Origin: Anaerolineae bacterium
GTDB taxonomy: Bacteria > Chloroflexota > Anaerolineae > JACIWR01
Reading direction: 5' to 3'
DNA length: 6,596 nt
Assembly: GCA_021162125.1 (NCBI GenBank)
Contig: JAGGZG010000378.1
Coordinates: 1 to 6,596, forward strand
A program made the translations under genes and the position numbers. Positions 1-5,557 of the stretch are shown piece by piece (positions within the stretch are counted from its first letter, which is position 1; each line of letters begins with the position of its first letter). The notes under the pieces were generated by a model, which ran no database searches, was not told the origin of the DNA, and worked only from the letters and a program-made list of their open reading frames with translations.

Positions 1-1222
1 GACTATCCCGGCCTTCGCCGTGGCCGAGTACAAGTCGCCGGTGGAGGTCTACGTCAGCCAGACCGGTGAATCGGGCGTGGAGGGCGTGGTCAATCTCTCG
101 GTGTTCGGGCCGGATACCTGGACTTCGTATGGGGATGCTTTCGTTCCCCTCTACAGAGACGGTAGCTATACGCCCAATCCATGGTGGGATGAACTGGAGG
201 GCAAATACACTTTCCGCATCAGTGTGCCTCCTGATTATCCCAGCCCCTACGTCCAGGTGGAGATTCTGGATCCGGACTGCTATAACGCGCCCAACCCGGG
301 TGATGGGATGGTGGAGGTTGAGTACGTGCAGACGGGGGAGAAGCACCTGCGGTCGCTTCCTTCCGGTGCAAACCGGCAGGATGGTTGCCTGGTGCCCACG
401 CAGGACCCTTGTCAGAACCCCTTAACCGGTGAGCCCTGTAACCCGTATTGGTTCCTGCGCATGGACGAGAACCGCTCACGTTTTGGCCGGCCCGGCTCGT
501 ACACATCCTCGACTAACACTACCACCCGTTACACGCTGTACTACCTCTCGGAGGGGGATAACGTCAAGCATACCATCACCTCGTACACGAAGGGCGGGGC
601 CGACAGCGACGCCAACACTGACCTGCAGTGGGTGACGCCAGCGGGATTCCGTTTTCGGCTGAGTGACTATCCAAACGTTGCCACCGCCGAGGATGGGTCG
701 AGGAGTTTCTTCCTGGAAGTGGAACCCACTGCCGGCTCCAGTGAGAACGGATTTGACCTGTGGGCCGGGCCGGTGAGCACGTACCCGGTGCCCAAAGAAG
801 TGAACGCGCGCAACGTGTACCTGCTGCGCGAAGGGTTAGACCGGCATGACTCCGGCGGGATTGTGATCACGGGCATCGGCTATCTGCCGCTGAACGTGAA
901 CACCAGCACCACGTTCACTATTACCTTCGGTTATATACCTCCTGAGGCAGCGGGGGTGTACATGCGTGTGTATAACTTCGACAATGACTACCCATACTTG
1001 GGCCAGAGTTTGGACTTCTACCTGGAAGGTGTTCCTGATTTCCACGTGAACGGGGTGCTTTCAAGAGGTAACCAGTGGGCCATGAATCGCTTCCAGATTC
1101 CAGAGAATTTTTTCGGCGGCTACCTGCGAGCCAGGTATGATACGACCCAGTATGACACATCCAGCTGGAGACTGGAATATGAGGGGGTTGTTGGCAATAC
1201 CTTTGTCCGTCTGATCAAATAG
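1..1222 (+). CDS. TadE/TadG-like pilus-associated protein, C-terminal part (5' end outside window)
   Basis: The reading frame is open from base 2 (first visible residues TIPAFAVAEYKSPVEV) to the TAG at 1220-1222, giving about 406 visible residues. A GTG at 20 is in frame but has no Shine-Dalgarno, so I treat the gene as continuing upstream. The visible part has no membrane segment. It is rich in aromatic, Thr, Ser and Gly residues in alternating patterns typical of secreted beta-sandwich domains. Its only four cysteines cluster at visible residues about 93, 129, 137 and 146, which suggests two disulfides outside the cytoplasm. Stretches such as FGPDTWTSYGDAF and YWFLRMDENR resemble large TadG-like proteins I associate with Chloroflexota tad loci. 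Position directly before cpaB supports a pilus role. The N-terminal TadE/G membrane helix that would confirm the family is not in the window, so the name rests on context and resemblance; another secreted surface protein is possible. Confidence 0.6.
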   Translation, partial: TIPAFAVAEYKSPVEVYVSQTGESGVEGVVNLSVFGPDTWTSYGDAFVPLYRDGSYTPNPWWDELEGKYTFRISVPPDYPSPYVQVEILDPDCYNAPNPGDGMVEVEYVQTGEKHLRSLPSGANRQDGCLVPTQDPCQNPLTGEPCNPYWFLRMDENRSRFGRPGSYTSSTNTTTRYTLYYLSEGDNVKHTITSYTKGGADSDANTDLQWVTPAGFRFRLSDYPNVATAEDGSRSFFLEVEPTAGSSENGFDLWAGPVSTYPVPKEVNARNVYLLREGLDRHDSGGIVITGIGYLPLNVNTSTTFTITFGYIPPEAAGVYMRVYNFDNDYPYLGQSLDFYLEGVPDFHVNGVLSRGNQWAMNRFQIPENFFGGYLRARYDTTQYDTSSWRLEYEGVVGNTFVRLIK

Positions 1223-1239
1223 GGCGAACGAGGTGCGGG

Positions 1240-1311
1240 AGGTGCGACGCACTTACAAGGTGTGTCGCACCTTATTCAAAGTGCGACGCACTTCCCAAGT
1301 GCGTCGCACTT
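1240..1311. repeat. Four alternating palindromic repeats GTGCG(A/T)CGCAC forming two hairpins
   Basis: Four near-identical 11-bp palindromic cores occur at 1242-1252, 1260-1270 (one change, GTGTGTCGCAC), 1281-1291 and 1299-1309. The centre base alternates A, T, A, T, so neighbouring copies are inverted. Centre-to-centre distances are 18, 21 and 18 bp. Copies 3 and 4 form a perfect 15-bp inverted repeat (AAGTGCGACGCACTT at 1279-1293 with 1297-1311) around a CCC loop. Copies 1 and 2 form a 15-bp stem (1240-1254 with 1258-1272) containing two G-T pairs. No T-tract follows either hairpin on the + strand, so these are not typical intrinsic terminators. The array ends 12 bp before the -35 box of the cpaB promoter, so it could be an operator array, a dispersed palindromic repeat, or a transcript-end stabiliser for the upstream gene. 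Confidence 0.9.
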
Positions 1312-1323
1312 CTACTACCCCCC

Positions 1324-1353
1324 TTGACATTTTTCCATAAGATGGTATATTAT
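1324..1353 (+). promoter_or_regulatory. Sigma-70-type promoter for cpaB and the downstream tad genes
   Basis: A perfect -35 hexamer TTGACA lies at 1324-1329. The -10 can be read as TATATT at 1346-1351 (16-bp spacer, preceded by TGG, which fits an extended -10) or TATTAT at 1348-1353 (18-bp spacer). Each matches TATAAT at 5 of 6 positions. Transcription would begin around 1357-1360, giving a leader of roughly 40 bases before the cpaB ATG. The AT-rich stretch stands out in a GC-rich region. No comparable promoter was seen elsewhere in the window. Confidence 0.75.
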
Positions 1354-1388
1354 AGACAAGTAACTCTGCAGAACCACCAGTGACTGAG

Positions 1389-1394
1389 AGGAGG
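1389..1394 (+). promoter_or_regulatory. Shine-Dalgarno deciding the cpaB start
   Basis: AGGAGG lies 6 bases before ATG 1401. The same frame can be extended to a GTG at 1380, but that would place this motif inside the coding region and add seven charged residues before the membrane helix. The ATG at 1401 is therefore preferred. Confidence 0.85.
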
Positions 1395-1400
1395 AAGAAA

Positions 1401-2441
1401 ATGCGTCGTGGACGGTTCCTGCTCATTGTCGGAGGTCTCCTCATCCTGGCCACGGTTGGCTTGTTGGCTTTCTATTTTCTTACAGCGGGTGGACCATCGC
1501 CAGCGCCGGCTGCGGGGGGCACACCCGAAGGGACCGCCGTCGCGACCGAAGCGCCTCCGGTGCCGACGCGGAAAGTGCTCATCGCCGTCCAGGACATTCC
1601 CCCCTGCATGGAGATTCTACCCGATGCGGTGGCGGAGTGGGAAATACCTGAGAAGGACATCCCGGACGACGTTGTCCTCACGAAAGAAGAAATCCTGGGT
1701 CCCGGTATGCATCCCATTGCCATGGAACCCATCCTGCGTGGAGAGCCCGTCGCCCACAGCGTACTCTCCTCGCGGGAGGAAATCATGCGCCAGGGTCTGG
1801 ATAGCGCCTGCCTCATCCCCAAAGGCAAGGTGGCCGTGGCTTTTCCGGTGACGCAACTTTCTAGCGTGGCTTATGCCGTGCAGCCCGGTGACCGGGTGGA
1901 CGTTTTGGCGTCGGTCTCGTTCGTGGACCTGGACGCCGAATACCAGTTGAAGCTGCCCGTCATTCTGACTGGCGGGGAGGACTGTATGGCCGGGTGCCAG
2001 CCGTCGGGAGAACAGCGAGAACGGACGCTCACCCAGTTGACGGTGCAGGACGTCGAGGTGCTGATGGTGGGGCCCTGGGGCGCGGGGATACCTTTCCCGC
2101 CAGAGGCGGTGCCGTCCGCGGAAGTAACGCCGGTGCCAGGGGAGGGAGAGGGGCCGCCCACGACCGCCACCGGTGGGGCGAAAACTTACACCATGGTCGT
2201 TTTGCTGGTCTCGCCACAGGACGCGCTGGTGCTCAAGTGGTTTCGGGAAAATGGGGCGTTGATTGACTTAGCCCTGCGCTCAGGTGAGGCCGGCGGTGAC
2301 CACGACCTGTTCAGCACAGAACCTGTGACCATGGAGTACATGGTCCGCCGCTTTGGTATGGCTCCGCCGCCAAAGCTAGACTACGGCATGGAGAACAAGT
2401 TTGAGCTTCAGGAAGCTGGGACAACGGGCGCAGCGCAGTGA
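1401..2441 (+). CDS. cpaB: Flp pilus assembly protein CpaB/RcpC (SAF domain)
   Basis: The protein has 346 residues, from ATG 1401 to TGA 2439-2441. CpaB/RcpC proteins are envelope-anchored assembly factors of Tad/Flp pili. A single N-terminal membrane helix (about residues 6-27, after MRRGR) is followed by a Pro/Ala/Gly/Thr linker (31-56). An SAF-type domain follows at about 57-120 (RKVLIAVQDIPPCMEILPD, then ILRGEPVAHSVL). The RcpC-type region spans about 130-295, with the family-typical patterns KGKVAVAFPVTQ, QPGDRVDVLA, LTQLTVQDVEVL and VLLVSPQDALVLKWFRENG. A proline- and glycine-rich insertion at about 229-260 splits the last beta region. Four cysteines (69, 137, 195, 199) lie on the extracytoplasmic side. 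In diderms CpaB works near the secretin CpaC; no secretin gene follows here, so the partner is probably the cell wall or another Tad protein. The gene heads the operon behind a strong promoter, and 76 bp separate it from cpaE. Confidence 0.92.
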   Translation: MRRGRFLLIVGGLLILATVGLLAFYFLTAGGPSPAPAAGGTPEGTAVATEAPPVPTRKVLIAVQDIPPCMEILPDAVAEWEIPEKDIPDDVVLTKEEILGPGMHPIAMEPILRGEPVAHSVLSSREEIMRQGLDSACLIPKGKVAVAFPVTQLSSVAYAVQPGDRVDVLASVSFVDLDAEYQLKLPVILTGGEDCMAGCQPSGEQRERTLTQLTVQDVEVLMVGPWGAGIPFPPEAVPSAEVTPVPGEGEGPPTTATGGAKTYTMVVLLVSPQDALVLKWFRENGALIDLALRSGEAGGDHDLFSTEPVTMEYMVRRFGMAPPPKLDYGMENKFELQEAGTTGAAQ

Positions 2442-2517
2442 GCAGCAAGAGATGTGATCGTGGGGGGGACTTTGTAGAAGCTTGGTGCGGGAGGGAGCTG
2501 GGGAGGGCACGGGTTTC

Positions 2518-3795
2518 ATGACCGAAGAGAAGATTCGCGTCCTCATTGTAGACGACATTACAGAGACCAGAGAGAACCTAAAAAAGCTTCTCTACTTTGA
2601 AACCGACATCGAGGTTGTGGCTGCCGCTACCAGCGGAGAGGAAGGGATTGAGCTCGCCAAGCAATATCAGCCGCATATAGTGCTGATGGACATCAACATG
2701 CCGGGCATGGATGGTATCACCGCTAGCGAGGCGATTACCCAGGAAGTACCCTTCGCCCAGGTAATTATGATGTCCGTGCAGAGCGAGGCGGACTATCTGC
2801 GCCGTTCCATGTTGGCCGGGGCGCGCGATTTCCTGACCAAACCATTCACCAGCGATGAACTCATCTCCACCATCCGTCGCGTGTACGAGATGGCGGCCAC
2901 CCGGCGGATAGCCATGCCGCAAGTGGCCGGCCCGACGGTGCAGACCGTTCCCACCGAGCCGGCATCACAGCCGGGCAAAATCATCACCGTGTTCAGTCCC
3001 AAAGGTGGCGTCGGGTGCAGCATAATCGCCGTTAACCTGGCGTTGGCCCTGCAAAAGATCCTCGAACCGGACGGCAAAGTGGCGTTGGTTGATGCCAGCC
3101 TCCAGTTCGGTGATGTCGGCGTGATGTTGAACCTGCAACCCACTCGCAGTGTGGCCGACCTGACGACGCAGATCGAGGAACTCGACGCTTATCTGATTGA
3201 AACAGCGATGATCCCCCACCAGTCAGGGGTCAGAACCTTGTTGGCTCCGCCTCGCCCAGAGATGGCAGACATGATCACCCCGGATTACATGAAGGCCATC
3301 CTGGAGGAGTTGCGCTTCAGCTTTGACTACGTAGTCGTAGATACCTGGACAGCTCTGCACGACCTGGTACTCCAGGTGCTGGACATCTCCGACCGCATTG
3401 TGCTAGTGACCATCCCCGACGTACCCTCCATCAAAAACGCTCGCCTTTTCTTTGATGTGACCGAGGCCCTGGAGTATCCACCGGACAAGCTGGTTCTCGT
3501 CGTCAACCAGGTGGATCGGCGGGGGGGTGGGATCAGTGCGAAGCTCATCGAAGAAAACCTTCAACACCCCGTTGCTGCGCAGATTCCCCTCGATGACCGG
3601 ACGGCCCTGACCTCGATCAACCAGGGTGTACCTTTGCTCCTGGGTGATAAGCGCAATCCCCTGGCCCAGGCTATTTTCAAGCTGGGTGAGGTGCTGATCA
3701 AAGACCTGGGGGAGGAAGAAGGAGAGAAAGCCATTGCACAGGCGGAGAGCAAAGAGACTCATGGCCGCGTCCGCCTGGGCCGCCTTTTCCGATAA
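2518..3795 (+). CDS. cpaE: Receiver-CpaE/TadZ fusion: pilus-localising MinD/ParA-like ATPase with response-regulator domain
   Basis: The protein has 425 residues, from ATG 2518 (preceded by GGGAGGG at 2501-2507) to TAA 3793-3795. The frame also opens at TTG 2482, but MTEEKIRVLIVDD is the normal beginning of a receiver domain, so ATG is chosen. Residues 5-125 form a CheY-like receiver with all key positions visible: acidic D12/D13, phospho-acceptor D58 (LMDINMPGMDG), S86 and K108 (FLTKPF). A Pro/Thr/Gln-rich linker covers about 131-152. Residues 154-400 are a MinD/ParA-type ATPase: deviant P-loop SPKGGVGCS (160-168) keeps signature lysine K162 but has Cys167 where the usual Walker A lysine sits, with VDASLQFGDVG at 191-201 and a switch-like YVVVDTW at 271-277. 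TadZ/CpaE proteins mark the pilus assembly site at the membrane. A cognate histidine kinase is not in the window. The stop codon sits in the target duplication of the mobile element that follows. Confidence 0.92.
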   Translation: MTEEKIRVLIVDDITETRENLKKLLYFETDIEVVAAATSGEEGIELAKQYQPHIVLMDINMPGMDGITASEAITQEVPFAQVIMMSVQSEADYLRRSMLAGARDFLTKPFTSDELISTIRRVYEMAATRRIAMPQVAGPTVQTVPTEPASQPGKIITVFSPKGGVGCSIIAVNLALALQKILEPDGKVALVDASLQFGDVGVMLNLQPTRSVADLTTQIEELDAYLIETAMIPHQSGVRTLLAPPRPEMADMITPDYMKAILEELRFSFDYVVVDTWTALHDLVLQVLDISDRIVLVTIPDVPSIKNARLFFDVTEALEYPPDKLVLVVNQVDRRGGGISAKLIEENLQHPVAAQIPLDDRTALTSINQGVPLLLGDKRNPLAQAIFKLGEVLIKDLGEEEGEKAIAQAESKETHGRVRLGRLFR

Positions 3796-3796
3796 T
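3792..3796. repeat. Target-site duplication, left copy (ATAAT)
   Basis: ATAAT directly precedes the left terminal repeat of the 195-bp element and is repeated directly after its right end (3992-3996). It contains the cpaE stop codon TAA (3793-3795). Confidence 0.75.
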
Positions 3797-3991
3797 CAGT
3801 ACTTGAGAAAAGTTGGTGCTGCTGCCACGTCGCCTGGACGTGAACGTCCAGGCTGAGCAGGCGAAGAGTGCTGAAGCACCCTTCGCCAATGTGGACGGCG
3901 GCTCCGAAGCCACCACAGCCTGCTTCAGCAGGCTTCCGCTGCTGAGCCTGGCGCTTCAGCGCCGGGCGGGGGGCGGATTTCTCAACTACTG
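3797..3991 (+). mobile_element. MITE-like non-autonomous element, 195 bp, copy 1
   Basis: The ends are inverted repeats: CAGTACTTGAGAAA at 3797-3810, and CAGTAGTTGAGAAA read on the minus strand from 3991 to 3978 (13 of 14 match). The element is bounded by ATAAT on both sides. It encodes no plausible protein and is filled with hairpins (see 3832-3967), so it would need a transposase supplied elsewhere. A second copy begins at 6570 in the opposite orientation, with 27 of 27 visible bases matching the right end (3965-3991). Removing the element and one ATAAT would leave about 65 bp between the cpaE stop and the cpaF start, close to the other spacers here, so it looks like an insertion into a pre-existing operon. 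I cannot assign it to an insertion-sequence family. A REP/BIME-like palindromic element is an alternative description. Confidence 0.8.
3832..3967 (+). other. Four-hairpin structured core of the element (two inverted two-hairpin modules)
   Basis: Hairpin 1 is GCCTGGACG-TGAA-CGTCCAGGC (3832-3853). Hairpin 2 spans 3860-3887: GGCGAAG, an A-C mismatch, then GTGC-TGAA-GCAC. Hairpin 3 is AGCCTGC-TTCA-GCAGGCT (3917-3934). Hairpin 4 is GCCTGGCGC-TTCA-GCGCCGGGC (3946-3967, one T-G pair). TTCA is the reverse complement of TGAA, so read from either end each half presents two TGAA-loop hairpins joined by a linker CT(G/C)AGCAG. If the operon transcript runs through, this region would form a stable RNA. No T-tract follows, so it is not a classic terminator, although it could pause RNA polymerase or protect RNA ends. 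Confidence 0.8.
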
Positions 3992-3996
3992 ATAAT
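3992..3996. repeat. Target-site duplication, right copy (ATAAT)
   Basis: This is the direct repeat of 3792-3796, immediately after the right terminal repeat. Counting the terminal bases of the element, the shared direct repeat is GATAATC (3791-3797 and 3991-3997), so the exact 5-bp boundary is set by where the inverted repeats are taken to end. Confidence 0.75.
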
Positions 3997-4060
3997 CCGG
4001 CCCAACGTAGCCCTCTAGCGTGAGAATATGACCGGACGTTGAGCGAGGAGTGTGAGTGGA

Positions 4061-5434
4061 ATGTCTTTACTGAAACGGATCGAAAGAACCCAACAACCCT
4101 CTGCAGAACGGCCTTCCAGGCTTCGTGAATTACGGGTGCGACGACAGCCGACAGCCCCGGCCCGGGATGCCTATCTCGATCTCAAAAGTCGGGTGCAGAA
4201 CAAGCTCATCGCTGAGCTGGACCCCAAGATGGACATCTCGCAGACTGAGGAAGTGCGGAGCACCATTGAGGAGCTGTTCGATTCCATCCTCGTGGAAGAG
4301 AACATCATCCTCAGCCGGGCGGAGCGCCAACGCCTTTTCGAGCAAATAGTGGCCGAGATCCTGGGCTATGGGCCCATTGAGCCCTTGCTGGCTGACGAGA
4401 GCATCACTGAAATCATGGTCAACGGGGCAAAGAGCATCTACATCGAGCGCCACGGCAAGCTGGAGAAGACGCCTTTGACTTTCGAGAGCGACGAGCACGC
4501 CCTGCGCATCATTGACCGCATCGTTGCTCCTCTGGGCCGGCGCATTGACGAGAGCTCACCTTACGTGGACGCCCGCCTGCCCGATGGCTCCCGTGTGAAC
4601 GCCATCATCCCGCCACTGGCCATCAACGGCCCAACGTTGACCATCCGCAAATTCTCCAAGACACCCCTGACGGTGGAGAACCTCATCGAGTTCGGCACTA
4701 TCACCCAGGAGGCCATGGAGTTCCTGAAAGCCTGTGTCTATGCTCGCCTGAACATCGTGGTCTCCGGCGGCACCGGTTCGGGTAAGACCACATTCCTGAA
4801 CGTCCTGTCGGGATTCATTCCAGAGGACGAGCGGATCATCACCATTGAGAACGCGGCTGAGCTCCAACTCCGCCAGGATCACGTGGTCACCCTGGAAACG
4901 CGTCCGCCGAACATCGAGGGCAAGGGTGAGGTCACCATCCGTGAGCTGGTGGTCAACAGCCTGCGCATGCGCCCGGATCGCATCATAGTGGGGGAGTGCC
5001 GTGCCGGCGAGGCATTGGACATGTTGCAGGCCATGAATACCGGCCATGATGGGTCGCTGACCACCGCCCACTCCAACAGCCCACGCGATACCCTCTCTCG
5101 TCTGGAGACGATGTGCCTGATGGCAGGTATGGATCTGCCGGTGCGCGCCATCCGTGAGCAGATTGCCTCTGCTATAGATTTGATTGTCCACACAGCACGT
5201 TTCCGCGATGGATCGCGCAAGGTGGTCAACATCACCGAGGTGCAGGGCATGGAAGGCGACGTCATCGTCATGCAGGATATTTTCGTCTTCGAACAGACGG
5301 GGATGGAAGGTGGAAAGATCATTGGCCGACTACGACCGACGGGCATCCGCCCCAAGTTCATCTCTCGCATCGAAGCGGCCAACATACACCTGCCGCCCAG
5401 TATCTTCGGCGTAGGTGACCGGTTGCGCTTTTAG
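4061..5434 (+). CDS. cpaF: Tad secretion ATPase CpaF/TadA (type II/IV secretion ATPase superfamily)
   Basis: The protein has 457 residues, from ATG 4061 to TAG 5432-5434. GAGGAG at 4045-4050 lies 10 bases before this ATG; the upstream in-frame GTG at 4052 is only one base from it and is rejected. CpaF is the hexameric cytoplasmic ATPase driving Flp pilin assembly at the TadB/TadC platform. A basic, probably disordered N-terminus (1-45) leads to the all-alpha/N-terminal domain (about 45-205, with ILGYGPIEPLL, ITEIMVNG, YVDARLPDGSRVNAIIPP and TIRKFSK). The catalytic domain has Walker A SGGTGSGKTT (235-244), an Asp-box-like ITIENAAEL (260-268), Walker B-like RIIVGE (307-312, E312), and the His-box TGHDGSLTTAHSNS (327-340, H329 and H337). 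IREQIASAIDLIVH near 364-377 and QGMEGDVIVMQDIF near 395-408 are typical C-terminal landmarks. The length is usual. The Asp-box has Asn264 where Asp is common in the wider family. Confidence 0.96.
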   Translation: MSLLKRIERTQQPSAERPSRLRELRVRRQPTAPARDAYLDLKSRVQNKLIAELDPKMDISQTEEVRSTIEELFDSILVEENIILSRAERQRLFEQIVAEILGYGPIEPLLADESITEIMVNGAKSIYIERHGKLEKTPLTFESDEHALRIIDRIVAPLGRRIDESSPYVDARLPDGSRVNAIIPPLAINGPTLTIRKFSKTPLTVENLIEFGTITQEAMEFLKACVYARLNIVVSGGTGSGKTTFLNVLSGFIPEDERIITIENAAELQLRQDHVVTLETRPPNIEGKGEVTIRELVVNSLRMRPDRIIVGECRAGEALDMLQAMNTGHDGSLTTAHSNSPRDTLSRLETMCLMAGMDLPVRAIREQIASAIDLIVHTARFRDGSRKVVNITEVQGMEGDVIVMQDIFVFEQTGMEGGKIIGRLRPTGIRPKFISRIEAANIHLPPSIFGVGDRLRF

Positions 5435-5543
5435 ATGATACCCCTTTTCAATGCGACCGGACATCCAAAACCAGCGAGATTCGGCTTTGTGGGGGTGGGG
5501 TCGTGCATTAATTCTTCTTCCTGGCAGTAGTGGTGTATTGAAG

Positions 5544-5549
5544 AGGAGG
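5544..5549 (+). promoter_or_regulatory. Shine-Dalgarno for tadB
   Basis: AGGAGG lies 8 bases before ATG 5558. The 123-bp spacer after cpaF (5435-5557) shows no convincing promoter or terminator. It contains only a 31-codon open frame without a ribosome binding site. Confidence 0.85.
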
Positions 5550-5557
5550 AAGTTGTT

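Noticed and set aside
1240..1311. Rho-independent terminator for the upstream gene
   Set aside because: The hairpins are strong, but neither is followed by a T-tract on the + strand; the downstream bases are ATTCAA and CTACTACCCCCC.
2482..2517. Extended N-terminus of cpaE from TTG 2482
   Set aside because: The added residues (MVREGAGEGTGF) are not receiver-like and overlap the purine-rich ribosome binding region; ATG 2518 gives the normal domain start.
3832..3967. CRISPR array
   Set aside because: The repeats are hairpins in inverted pairs with diverging stems, not regularly spaced direct repeats with unique spacers.
3964..3976. G-quadruplex in the G-rich run near the right end of the element
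   Set aside because: Only three G-tracts of three or more are available, with a final GG, so at best a two-layer structure; it is more simply part of the element's end.
4556..5191. 211-codon open frame on the minus strand opposite cpaF
   Set aside because: It lies antisense to the conserved catalytic core of CpaF, has no recognisable protein character, and is explained by codon bias of the real gene.
5435..5530. 31-codon open frame starting at the ATG right after the cpaF stop
   Set aside because: There is no Shine-Dalgarno, the composition is unremarkable and the peptide is not recognisable; adjacency of TAG and ATG alone is weak evidence for coupling.
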